A stretch of DNA of 6,798 nt, from the NCBI GenBank assembly GCA_002491065.1, contig DKVF01000083.1, positions 93,855 through 100,652 on the forward strand, in the 5' to 3' direction. This document shows, one piece after another, positions 1 to 5,758 of this stretch. The notes under the pieces are model-generated. The model saw only the letters and a program-made list of their open reading frames with translations, searched no databases and had not been told where the DNA came from. A program made the translations under genes and the position numbers. How positions within the stretch are numbered: the first letter of the stretch is position 1; every line of letters begins with the position of its first letter. Source of the stretch: Peptococcaceae bacterium UBA7185 (GTDB lineage Bacteria; Bacillota; Peptococcia; Peptococcales; Peptococcaceae).

Positions 1-715
1 TGTCATCGAGGTCAATCCCCGTTCTTCCAGAACAGTACCGTATATCAGCAAGGTAACCAATGTGCCCATGGTGGACTTGGCAACCAAAATTATGCTGGGT
101 GCTACCTTAAAAGGTATGGGCTATGAGACCGGCGTACATCCTGTAGGAGATTATGTGGCGGTGAAGGTTCCCGTATTCAGCTTTGAAAAGCTCCATTCTG
201 TAGATACCATGTTGGGGCCGGAAATGAAATCTACCGGGGAAGTATTGGGAATCGCCAAGAGCTTTGACGAAGCTTTATACAAAGGTTTGATTGCCGCCGG
301 GTATCAGATTAAGCATGAAGGCGGTGTGCTCATTTCTGTGCGGGATAAAGACAAAGAAGAAATCTTCTCCATTGCCAAAAAACTGGAGAAAATGGGCTTC
401 AAGCTTTACGGCACAAAAGGGACCGCAGCCCATCTGAACAATTACGGCCTGCATGTAGAGCCGGTAAATAAGATTTCTGAACCGGGCAAAAACAATATCT
501 TGGATTTGTTGGAAAGCGGCAAGGTGGATTATGTGATTTCCACTTCCACCAAAGGACGGCAGCCCATGCGGGAAGGCGTACGGATTCGCCGCAAGGCTGT
601 AGAGCGCTCCATCGCCTGCCTGACAGCTATTGATACGGCCAAGGTATTGGTTGATTGCATCAGCATGAATAAATCTATTCAGGATGTGGAACTTGTAGAC
701 ATTACACAAATATAA
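1..715 (+). CDS. carB: Carbamoyl-phosphate synthase large subunit, C-terminal part (5' end outside window)
   Basis: The large subunit of carbamoyl-phosphate synthase makes carbamoyl phosphate from bicarbonate, glutamine-derived ammonia and two ATP, for arginine and pyrimidine synthesis in the cytoplasm. The reading frame is open from base 2, so the gene enters from the left; about 237 of the family's roughly 1,070 residues are visible. The fragment opens with VIEVNPRSSRTVPYISK, the end of the second ATP-grasp domain, and continues with GPEMKSTGE (fragment residues 72-80). From about residue 108 comes the MGS-like allosteric domain, with GTKGTA (137-142), an NK pair (156-157) and STST (180-183), the region that binds regulators such as UMP in characterised enzymes. 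Internal GTG or ATG codons near 62-70 are not the start, because the conserved ATP-grasp sequence lies upstream of them. I see no clear terminator after the stop. carA would be expected upstream, outside the window. Confidence 0.96.
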   Translation, partial: VIEVNPRSSRTVPYISKVTNVPMVDLATKIMLGATLKGMGYETGVHPVGDYVAVKVPVFSFEKLHSVDTMLGPEMKSTGEVLGIAKSFDEALYKGLIAAGYQIKHEGGVLISVRDKDKEEIFSIAKKLEKMGFKLYGTKGTAAHLNNYGLHVEPVNKISEPGKNNILDLLESGKVDYVISTSTKGRQPMREGVRIRRKAVERSIACLTAIDTAKVLVDCISMNKSIQDVELVDITQI

Positions 716-749
716 ATTTCTGATAGAAACCATGGAATATAATTTGTCC

Positions 750-778
750 TTGTCTTTTTCACAGAAAAAGTATATGAT
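750..778 (+). promoter_or_regulatory. Predicted sigma-A promoter for tatA
   Basis: A TTGTCT -35 box (750-755), a 17-base spacer and a TATGAT -10 box (773-778) sit in the 107-base gap between carB and tatA. Transcription would start near 785, giving a leader of about 40 bases before the tatA ATG. The spacer contains a short A/T dyad, CTTTTT and AAAAAG around CACAG (754-770). This suggests tatA is transcribed separately from carB, although no carB terminator is evident, so readthrough is possible. Confidence 0.6.
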
Positions 779-822
779 ATATCTGTAAGCTGGTTCGTTT
801 TAAAAGCGAAGGAGGTAGTCGC

Positions 823-1005
823 ATGTTCGGATATATTGCAAATATTGGGATTCCAAGTTTAATCTTAATCTTGATTATTGCCTTGATTGTTTTTGGACCG
901 GGAAAGTTACCTGGTGTGGGCAAGGCATTGGGAGAGAGCATCCACGGTTTCAAAAAAGGAATTGCCGGTGATGACGAAGAGGAAAAGCCAAAAGAAATAG
1001 AGTAA
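823..1005 (+). CDS. tatA: Sec-independent protein translocase TatA/TatE-type subunit
   Basis: This 60-residue protein has TatA/TatE architecture. It has a short periplasm- or exterior-facing N-terminus, one transmembrane helix (about residues 9-24), the hallmark FGPGKLP hinge (24-30), an amphipathic helix (GVGKALGESIHGFKKG, 31-46) and a highly acidic tail (DDEEEKPKEIE). TatA oligomerises in the cytoplasmic membrane and forms the translocation element for folded proteins with twin-arginine signals, recruited by TatC. The length is typical of small Firmicute TatA proteins. The ATG is preceded by AAGGAGG (809-815), seven bases upstream. No tatC lies in the window, so this copy is either unlinked from tatC or a second TatA paralogue. 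It appears to be monocistronic, with its own promoter and terminator. TatA and TatE cannot be told apart from sequence alone. Confidence 0.93.
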   Translation: MFGYIANIGIPSLILILIIALIVFGPGKLPGVGKALGESIHGFKKGIAGDDEEEKPKEIE

Positions 1006-1010
1006 TTTAT

Positions 1011-1046
1011 AAAACTGCTGTCTTGCGATACGAGACAGCAGTTTTT
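1011..1046 (+). terminator. Intrinsic terminator after tatA
   Basis: A perfect 13-base-pair inverted repeat (AAAACTGCTGTCT at 1011-1023 against AGACAGCAGTTTT at 1033-1045) closes a 9-base loop, which can pair two further steps. It ends in a T run at 1042-1046. It begins five bases after the tatA stop codon. Because the stem is flanked by A on the left and T on the right, it could act in both directions, but no minus-strand gene approaches it here. Confidence 0.9.
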
Positions 1047-1087
1047 CATCATGGCGCGATCCTATGCGCTGTTTTGGAGGGGAATTT

Positions 1088-2032
1088 GTGAGTCAACAGT
1101 TTTATATCGTGGTCAATCAAGTGATCATGTTTGCCGTTTTGATGTTGATTGGCTTTGTTATGGCAAAAGCAGGCGTGTTGGGCAACGACGTGCTGAACGG
1201 ACTGTCAAAATTGATTGTAAAATTACTTTTGCCCTGTCTTATTTTTCATCTAATTGTCGGAAACGGAATTACCATACAGCGTATATGGGACAACCGCTAT
1301 TTTGCGGCGGCATTGTTGCTCATGTATGGTATTTTGTGCCTTCTGGGCTATGCCATGGGCGGAGCCAGTGGACTGCGGCGCAGCGGGCAGGATATATTTG
1401 CAGTTGCGACGATGTTTTGCAATATTGGTTTTATGGGGCTGCCGCTCATTGAATCTATGTTTCCCAACAACACGCAAATTGCAGTGTGCCTGCTGATCTA
1501 TATGACGTTGGACCAGATTTTACTGTGGTCAGTAGGCGTATTCCTCAGCGGCAGAAATGCAAAAAGGAAAGGCGGCAGTTGGTTGCAGAATTTTCTGAAT
1601 CCTTCACTGGTGGGCATCGCCATTGCCTTGGCACTGTTGTATTTCAATATCTCGTTGTCAGCACCGGTGACAGATGCGGTGTTGGGCTTGGGCGAATGCA
1701 GCCGTTATCTGGCATTAGTATATTTGGGCGCACTCTTGGCCACGATGCCGGTGCTTTCCATGCTGATGAAACCGTATGTGTACTTTTTAATTGTGCTGAA
1801 AATGACGCTCCTGCCCTTGCTGGGCTATTTTCTGACATCATTATTTTTCGATGCCACGACCAGCAGATTGCTGGCTACGATTTTAAGTCTGCCGCCCATG
1901 GTGGCCATTACCATGATTGCACGGACCTATGGGGGAGACGAACGTGTCGCGGCGGAGACTGTGTTTGTCAGCACCATTGCCTGTCTGGGCACAATTCCTC
2001 TGGTGCAGTTTTTGCTGGGGATTCTATTTTAG
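1088..2032 (+). CDS. AEC (auxin efflux carrier) family transporter
   Basis: This very hydrophobic protein of 314 residues matches the AEC/PIN-like secondary transporters, which have about ten transmembrane helices and export or take up organic anions such as malate, or other small acids; the substrate cannot be read from the sequence. Family signs are the early KAGVLG segment after helix 1, NIGFMGLPL (residues 112-120, the broken-helix motif ending the first half), NPSLVG (171-176) opening the second repeat, and YGGDERVAAETVF near the C-terminus. I chose the GTG at 1088, not the in-frame ATG at 1064. A GGAGGGG Shine-Dalgarno (1076-1082) sits five bases before the GTG and would be inside the coding region if 1064 were used; the extra MRCFGGEF also does not look like a transporter N-terminus. 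The gene starts just after the tatA terminator. Only a weak promoter candidate (TTGCGA at 1023, 18 bases, CATCAT at 1047) is visible, so readthrough from tatA may contribute. Confidence 0.9.
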   Translation: MSQQFYIVVNQVIMFAVLMLIGFVMAKAGVLGNDVLNGLSKLIVKLLLPCLIFHLIVGNGITIQRIWDNRYFAAALLLMYGILCLLGYAMGGASGLRRSGQDIFAVATMFCNIGFMGLPLIESMFPNNTQIAVCLLIYMTLDQILLWSVGVFLSGRNAKRKGGSWLQNFLNPSLVGIAIALALLYFNISLSAPVTDAVLGLGECSRYLALVYLGALLATMPVLSMLMKPYVYFLIVLKMTLLPLLGYFLTSLFFDATTSRLLATILSLPPMVAITMIARTYGGDERVAAETVFVSTIACLGTIPLVQFLLGILF

Positions 2033-2043
2033 TGAGATTGTTG

Positions 2044-2081
2044 AAAAAACGGCACAGTCGCAGGTGACTATGCCGTTTTTT
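2044..2081. terminator. Bidirectional intrinsic terminator between convergent genes
   Basis: AAAAAACGGCA (2044-2054) pairs perfectly with TGCCGTTTTTT (2071-2081). Inside, AGTC (2056-2059) pairs with GACT (2066-2069) after one C/A mismatch. The six A and six T at the ends provide a U tract on either strand. It lies 11 bases after the AEC stop and about 40 bases beyond the stop of the minus-strand DUF4180 gene, so it can end both transcripts. Confidence 0.88.
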
Positions 2082-2120
2082 GCTGTAGAGAGTATGTTGT
2101 GTTGATGTCGGTTTTTCTTT

Positions 2121-2486
2121 CTAACAACCAGAAAGCTTATCAATGGCAAGTGCAACATCAGGTTGGAAATAAATATTTTTTCCGTGGTTGCTCTCATAGA
2201 TAAAATCCTTTAACGCCTTGCTTGTGTATATTGAAAAATCTCCATAGATTGCCAATCTTACGTCATAATTGATAAATTTTTGTAAAATTTCTCCTGCCAG
2301 ACGGGTGCGTAGGTTGAAAAAATCTTCTGTGATGGCTTCTTTGCTGATGACGATATTGGTGCAGCCCGTCTCATACTTCACTGCCATCATTAAATCCAGT
2401 GCGGACTGCACGTCGGTGATCAATGGCGTATCGCTTTTTATGACAGCAATCTCTGTGCCATTTTTCTGTGTTGTTTCTATATGCAT
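2121..2486 (-). CDS. DUF4180 domain-containing protein, function unknown
   Basis: This protein of 121 residues is, from memory of the family, a full-length DUF4180 protein; the whole chain is the domain. Recognisable stretches are LITDVQSALDLM (residues 22-33), YETGC (38-42), the ISKEAITEDFF segment (47-57), RLAGEILQKF (62-71), VRLAIYGDFS (76-85) and the SKALKDFIYESN segment (89-100). It has no signal peptide or membrane helix, so it is likely cytoplasmic. The alternation of short hydrophobic strands and amphipathic helices suggests a compact alpha/beta fold, which is inference. The ATG is preceded by GGAGG at a normal distance, and the gene has its own promoter. It is transcribed alone, convergent with the AEC gene and divergent from the UPF0237 operon. 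I know of no demonstrated function for the family, and I see no obvious catalytic motif. Confidence 0.85.
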   Translation of the reverse strand: MHIETTQKNGTEIAVIKSDTPLITDVQSALDLMMAVKYETGCTNIVISKEAITEDFFNLRTRLAGEILQKFINYDVRLAIYGDFSIYTSKALKDFIYESNHGKNIYFQPDVALAIDKLSGC

Positions 2487-2537
2487 AGGATTCCTCCGTT
2501 CTGATTATTTTTTGCAGCGAAAAATTCCTTGCAATCT

Positions 2538-2565
2538 ATTATTCATATTTGCGACAAAATGTCAA
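2538..2565 (-). promoter_or_regulatory. Predicted sigma-A promoter for the DUF4180 gene
   Basis: Read on the minus strand, a consensus TTGACA -35 box (2560-2565) is followed by 16 bases and AATAAT (2538-2543, one mismatch from TATAAT). The start codon at 2486 is about 45 bases beyond the expected transcription start. A perfect small dyad, GACA-AAA-TGTC (2553-2563), overlaps the -35 box and the spacer, where a repressor could block polymerase. No regulator gene is adjacent. Confidence 0.6.
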
Positions 2566-2647
2566 GAGTAGGCATAAATTTTGCAAAAATATATATTAAA
2601 GAAATGGCTACGAAGGTAGATTTTGGCGAAGTGGGAGAGATGGGGAA

Positions 2648-2676
2648 TTGCTTTTTAGCAGGGACTATATTATAAT
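2648..2676 (+). promoter_or_regulatory. Predicted sigma-A promoter for the UPF0237-UPF0210 operon
   Basis: TTGCTT (2648-2653) and a consensus TATAAT (2671-2676) are separated by exactly 17 bases. The expected transcription start near 2683 leaves a leader of only about 26 bases, too short for a riboswitch or T-box. Any regulation at this site would therefore act at initiation. The remainder of the 222-base divergent region (2487-2708) is A/T-rich and holds no gene that I can support. Confidence 0.7.
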
Positions 2677-2708
2677 AAGATGACTATAAACTTGGAGGGT
2701 TATGAAAC

Positions 2709-2993
2709 ATGGAAACCAATAAAAATCGTGTTGTTGTAACAGTTGTGGGAAAAGATAGAAAGGGTATTATTGCAGCCGTATCTGGTGCGCTGTCTGATTG
2801 GGAAATAAATATTTTAGATATCAGCCAAACGATTTTGCAGGAATTCTTTACTATGATTATGATTGTGGATTTGACAGAAGCTACAGTCAGCTTCAGTGAG
2901 CTGCGGGAGCAGATTGGGCTTCTGGGTCAAAAGTATGGTGTGGTTATTTCCTGCCAGCATGAAGAGATTTTTCAGTATATGCATCGCATCTAA
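2709..2993 (+). CDS. ACT domain-containing protein, UPF0237 family
   Basis: This 94-residue protein is a single ACT domain, the beta-alpha-beta-beta-alpha-beta fold that binds amino acids in many metabolic enzymes and regulators. The first strand (RVVVTVVGKD) leads into the ligand-loop signature GKDRKGI (residues 14-20), followed by helix 1 (AAVSGALSDWEINI), the strand ILDISQTILQEFFTMIMIVDL, and a second helix-strand ending VVISC. It resembles UPF0237 proteins, related to the ACT domains of the glycine-cleavage regulator GcvR, but has only one domain and no DNA-binding part. GGAGGG (2694-2699) lies nine bases before the ATG; an ATG at 2702 is out of frame. Its stop codon overlaps the Shine-Dalgarno sequence of the next gene, a UPF0210 protein, so the two are probably translated together. 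A likely role is amino acid sensing or allosteric control of the partner, which is inference; the ligand is unknown. Confidence 0.92.
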   Translation: METNKNRVVVTVVGKDRKGIIAAVSGALSDWEINILDISQTILQEFFTMIMIVDLTEATVSFSELREQIGLLGQKYGVVISCQHEEIFQYMHRI

Positions 2994-3005
2994 GGAGGAA
3001 GAAGC

Positions 3006-4373
3006 ATGCCGATTTCTATTTCCAATGAAGAAATTTTAGAAACTATTAATATGATTGAATCAGAAAATCTGGATATTCGCACAATTACCATGGGCATTTC
3101 CCTGCGGGACTGTGCCCATAGCGATATCGACGTGGTGTGTGAAAAGATTTATAAAAAAATTACCACCTACGCTAAGGATTTGGTGAAGGTGGGGGAAGAA
3201 GTAGCGGAGGATTACGGCATCCCTATTATTAATAAACGGATTTCCGTGACGCCTATTTCCATCGTAGCAGACGCTTGTGAGGCTCCGGACTATGTGAAAA
3301 TCGCCAAAACGATGGATGCGGCGGCCAAGGAAGTGGGCGTAAACTTTATCGGCGGATTTTCCGCTTTGGTACAAAAAGGGATGACCAAGGGCGATGAAAA
3401 GCTGATTCGCTCCATTCCTCAGGCTTTGGCAGAAACAGAATTTGTCTGCGCTTCTGTCAACGTGGGCTCCAGCAGAGCGGGCATCAACATGGATGCAGTG
3501 CGTTTGATGGGGCAAGTGGTCAAAGAGAGCGCCGATTTGACGGCGACGGAAGACGGCCTGGGCAGTGCCAAGCTGGTGGTTTTCTGCAATGCGGTGGAGG
3601 ATAATCCCTTTATGGCAGGTGCTTTTCATGGCGTAGGAGAGCCGGAGGTTGTACTCAACGTGGGCGTCAGCGGTCCTGGTGTAGTGCTCAACGCAGTGCG
3701 TAAAATCCCTAACGCGCCGTTTGATGAATTGGCCACCACCATTAAGCATACCGCCTTTAAAGTAACCCGCAGCGGGGAACTGGTAGGCCGGGAAGCGGCT
3801 CGCCGTTTGGGCATTCCCTTTGGGATTGTCGATTTGTCTCTGGCTCCTACGCCGGCAGTTGGCGACAGTGTGGCAGATATTCTGGAGGCAATGGGCCTGG
3901 AGCGCTGCGGCACCCATGGCACCACGGCAGCTCTGGCAATGCTCAATGATGCGGTGAAGAAAGGCGGCGCAATGGCCTCCTCCCATGTAGGCGGCTTAAG
4001 TGGTGCGTTTATTCCGGTCAGTGAAGACGCCGGTATGATTCGTGCGGTAGAAGACGGCGCTTTGAGCTTCAACAAACTGGAAGCGATGACCTGCGTTTGC
4101 TCGGTAGGATTGGATATGATTGCCATTCCAGGTGATACCAGCGCTGAAACCATCGCGGCAATCATTGCTGACGAAGCGGCCATCGGTATGATCAACAAAA
4201 AAACTACCGCTGTGCGTGTCATTCCCGTGCATGGCAAAAATGTGGGCGACAAAGTAGTCTTTGGCGGATTATTGGGCTATGCGCCGATTATGGAAGTAGG
4301 CAAATTCAGCGCAGATGAATTTATTCACAGAGGCGGACGGATTCCGGCGCCTATTCATTCTTTGAATAACTAA
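3006..4373 (+). CDS. UPF0210 / DUF711 (PFL family) protein, function unknown
   Basis: This 455-residue cytoplasmic protein is a full-length member of UPF0210 (DUF711), labelled 'PFL family' for a fold relationship to pyruvate formate-lyase-like enzymes. Conserved-looking blocks are ITMGISLRDC (27-36), NKRISVTP (77-84), GGFSALVQKG (116-125), NAVEDNPFMAGAFHG (195-209), VGVSGPG (219-225), VDLSLAPTPAVGDSVA (275-290), GTHGTTAAL (302-310), GGLSGAFIPVSED (329-341) and the C-terminal GGRIPAPIHS (443-452). I find no glycyl-radical RVSGY-like motif near the C-terminus, so it is unlikely to be a true glycyl radical enzyme. Cysteines at 36, 194, 301, 363 and 365 are present, but I cannot assign catalysis. 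AAGGAGG (2992-2998) lies seven bases before the ATG and overlaps the stop of the ACT-domain gene, and a terminator follows. The tight pairing suggests the ACT protein regulates this one or forms a complex with it. No reaction is known to me. Confidence 0.94.
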   Translation: MPISISNEEILETINMIESENLDIRTITMGISLRDCAHSDIDVVCEKIYKKITTYAKDLVKVGEEVAEDYGIPIINKRISVTPISIVADACEAPDYVKIAKTMDAAAKEVGVNFIGGFSALVQKGMTKGDEKLIRSIPQALAETEFVCASVNVGSSRAGINMDAVRLMGQVVKESADLTATEDGLGSAKLVVFCNAVEDNPFMAGAFHGVGEPEVVLNVGVSGPGVVLNAVRKIPNAPFDELATTIKHTAFKVTRSGELVGREAARRLGIPFGIVDLSLAPTPAVGDSVADILEAMGLERCGTHGTTAALAMLNDAVKKGGAMASSHVGGLSGAFIPVSEDAGMIRAVEDGALSFNKLEAMTCVCSVGLDMIAIPGDTSAETIAAIIADEAAIGMINKKTTAVRVIPVHGKNVGDKVVFGGLLGYAPIMEVGKFSADEFIHRGGRIPAPIHSLNN

Positions 4374-4401
4374 AGCTGCGATGATGTGGTAGAATAATAA
4401 G

Positions 4402-4437
4402 AAAGCATCTGCTCAAATGTATGGGCAGATGCTTTTT
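4402..4437 (+). terminator. Intrinsic terminator of the UPF0237-UPF0210 operon
   Basis: AAAGCATCTGC (4402-4412) pairs perfectly with GCAGATGCTTT (4425-4435), extended inward by a T-G wobble and a C-G pair around an AAATGTAT loop, and is followed by T residues to 4437. It begins 28 bases after the UPF0210 stop codon. Confidence 0.9.
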
Positions 4438-4634
4438 CTATGAAAAAATATGATATGAAGAAAGATCTACATCGGAAAGGATACATAAAGTGAAGCTGAA
4501 AATAACAATACGGAATGTATGCCTTGAAATACACCCTGTAAGTGGGCTGGGTAATGTTTCTGTCAGGAAATTTCTCTATCTAACAAAATGTTACATAGAG
4601 GGGGCATTGCTTTTTCTGTCTAGCATTATATTGC
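4438..4634. other. Gap without a convincing gene between UPF0210 terminator and azlD
   Basis: About 200 A/T-rich bases separate the UPF0210 operon terminator from the end of the convergent azlCD operon. I see no RNA gene or promoter here. A GTG-initiated plus-strand reading frame from 4490 has a fair ribosome site (GGAAAGG, 4474-4480) but runs 89 bases into azlD on the opposite strand, so I do not call it. The one structural element is the hairpin at 4574-4600. Confidence 0.5.
4574..4600. terminator. Hairpin downstream of azlD, possible weak terminator
   Basis: CTCTAT (4574-4579) and TAACA (4581-4585) pair with TGTTA (4589-4593) and ATAGAG (4595-4600), with one C/C mismatch and an AAA loop. 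The hairpin lies 35 to 60 bases beyond the azlD stop. On the minus strand it is followed by AAATTT, not a proper U tract, and on the plus strand the TTTTT run at 4611 is ten bases away. If it terminates azlCD it is a poor or factor-assisted terminator; it may instead protect the transcript end. Confidence 0.35.
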
Positions 4635-4967
4635 TCAGAACACCAGCTGCACCAGAAGCATGTAACAGATTGTGCCGCCGGCAATGGAGAGAAGCATTTG
4701 CCGCTTCCAGTAGTGCAGAATGATGACCAGTGCGATGGAGATAGCTTCAGGAATGCCGTGGCTGCCGGTAAGTAATTGGACATCCTTGAGACTGTAAATG
4801 ACAAGCAGGCCGAACACAGCAGCGGGCAATGCCTTGCCCAAATATTGCACAAAGGCCGGTGTGGTTTTACCTGCGGGAAACAGCAGGAATGGTAAAAATC
4901 GTGTTGTCATGGTCCCTAATACCACTGCCGCTATGGTAAGGATTTGTTGGGTGAGAGTCATGGTCAT
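4635..4967 (-). CDS. azlD: AzlD family branched-chain amino acid transport subunit
   Basis: This 110-residue membrane protein is the small subunit of an AzlCD (YgaZH-like) exporter, which in characterised members exports branched-chain amino acids or confers resistance to analogues such as 4-azaleucine. Four hydrophobic segments are visible. Family signs are TRFLPF (residues 22-27) after helix 1, the GKALPAAVFGLLVIYSL segment (44-60), and a C-terminal pair of helices around HYWKRQMLLSIAGGT. Length is normal for the family. The ATG overlaps the azlC stop codon by four bases (ATGA at 4964-4967), which indicates translational coupling and stoichiometric production. A GAGAAAGG sequence inside the end of azlC can serve as ribosome site. 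A second in-frame ATG two codons on is a less likely start. Substrate preference is taken from the family, not seen. Confidence 0.92.
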   Translation of the reverse strand: MTMTLTQQILTIAAVVLGTMTTRFLPFLLFPAGKTTPAFVQYLGKALPAAVFGLLVIYSLKDVQLLTGSHGIPEAISIALVIILHYWKRQMLLSIAGGTICYMLLVQLVF

Positions 4968-5686
4968 TGTGGGTCACTGCCTTTCTCTAATGGTTTGTGT
5001 AAAAGGGTAAGCGCGACAAAAATGGCGATCATGGAAGGAAGAATGAAGCCATCTGCGCCAAAATATAAAAGACAGAGCAGGGACAGCGCCAGACCTAAAA
5101 TACCGCTGGTGTGGTTTGTATCCTTAAGCCACTGCTCCAGAAAGATGACAATAAACATGGCTGGCAGCACAAAATCCAGTCCTTCTGTATTGAAGGGAAT
5201 CATAGCGCCGAAGATACCTCCTAGGGTCGCGCCTAGCACCCAGTAACAGTGGTTCAACAGCGTGACAAAAAACATAAACCAGCCTTGGTCGACACTGGCG
5301 GGAATGGCAGCGGTGTAGTTTATGGAAAAGTTTTCGTCACACATACCGAAGATGAGATAAAACTTTTTCCAACCGGTATGTTTATACTTGTCCAGCATAG
5401 AGATGCCGTAAAAAAGATGTCGGGCGTTGATCATGAAAGTCAGAGCAAGGGCCTGCAGCGGATGGAACGCTCCCAACAGCAGATTGGCGGCGACAAACTC
5501 CACAGAGCCAGCAAAAATGGTGAGACTCATGAGCATGGGATACCAAAAGCTGAATCCTGCTGCACGCATATAGATGCCATAGGTGAGACCTAAAAAGATA
5601 AAGCTGGTCAGAATGGGAATGGTGTATGGAAATGCGGCATGAAAAGCGCGTCCGATAGTTCCTTGCTGAGATGGGTGTGTTGTCAT
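4964..5686 (-). CDS. azlC: AzlC family branched-chain amino acid exporter, large subunit
   Basis: This 240-residue polytopic membrane protein is the main subunit of the AzlCD exporter. Visible family features are the first membrane segment with LGLTYGIYM (residues 32-40), FAGSVEF (58-64), NARHLFYGIS (87-96), DENF (117-120), a long central helix region around VLGATLGGIFG, and GLDFVLPAMF (169-178). About seven helices are expected. I place the start at the ATG ending at 5686, where AAGGAGC (5695-5701) lies eight bases upstream. The frame stays open upstream to a TTG at 5758, but that TTG is the -35 box of the promoter, so the longer form cannot be made from this transcript. azlC is followed directly by azlD in the same operon. 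The likely role is relief of intracellular excess of branched-chain amino acids, inferred from the family. Confidence 0.93.
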   Translation of the reverse strand: MTTHPSQQGTIGRAFHAAFPYTIPILTSFIFLGLTYGIYMRAAGFSFWYPMLMSLTIFAGSVEFVAANLLLGAFHPLQALALTFMINARHLFYGISMLDKYKHTGWKKFYLIFGMCDENFSINYTAAIPASVDQGWFMFFVTLLNHCYWVLGATLGGIFGAMIPFNTEGLDFVLPAMFIVIFLEQWLKDTNHTSGILGLALSLLCLLYFGADGFILPSMIAIFVALTLLHKPLEKGSDPQ

Positions 5687-5694
5687 GGCAGTCA

Positions 5695-5701
5695 GCTCCT
5701 T
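5695..5701 (-). promoter_or_regulatory. Shine-Dalgarno sequence that fixes the azlC start
   Basis: AAGGAGC on the minus strand, eight bases before the ATG at 5686. It supports the internal ATG over the upstream TTG at 5758. Confidence 0.8.
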
Positions 5702-5729
5702 TTCTATAGATGGTGTATAAGTAGTTGTG

Positions 5730-5758
5730 ATTCTATCATTTCCGACAAATAAATTCAA
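5730..5758 (-). promoter_or_regulatory. Predicted sigma-A promoter for azlCD
   Basis: On the minus strand, TTGAAT (5753-5758) and TAGAAT (5730-5735) are separated by exactly 17 bases. The expected transcription start is near 5723, giving a leader of about 36 bases that contains the azlC ribosome site. The promoter lies between comM/yifB and azlC, so azlCD form their own unit although they are codirectional with the upstream gene. Confidence 0.65.

Noticed and set aside
275..733. Minus-strand frame opposite carB
   Set aside because: carB is unmistakable on the plus strand; this frame has no promoter, ribosome site or recognisable domain.
1051..2105. Alternative plus-strand frames over the AEC gene (1051-1452, 1254-1496, 1486-2067, 1917-2105)
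   Set aside because: Out of frame with a complete, recognisable transporter; compositions rich in Cys, His, Arg and Trp are typical of shadow frames.
2677..2708. Riboswitch or T-box upstream of the ACT-domain gene
   Set aside because: The predicted leader is only about 26 bases, with no room for a structured element or attenuator.
3060..4252. Long minus-strand frames opposite the UPF0210 gene (308, 208 and 78 residues)
   Set aside because: The plus-strand UPF0210 protein is full-length and clearly conserved; the opposite frames lack ribosome sites and look like translation of codon-biased antisense DNA.
4490..4723. Plus-strand GTG frame of 77 residues with a hydrophobic segment and a GGAAAGG ribosome site
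   Set aside because: Its last third runs antisense through the end of azlD and reads as low-complexity shadow sequence; no family resemblance.
2648..5758. A single amino acid sensing and export system joining the ACT/UPF0210 pair to azlCD
   Set aside because: The units are convergent, separated by a strong terminator and 200 bases, and each has its own promoter; adjacency alone does not support a joint system.
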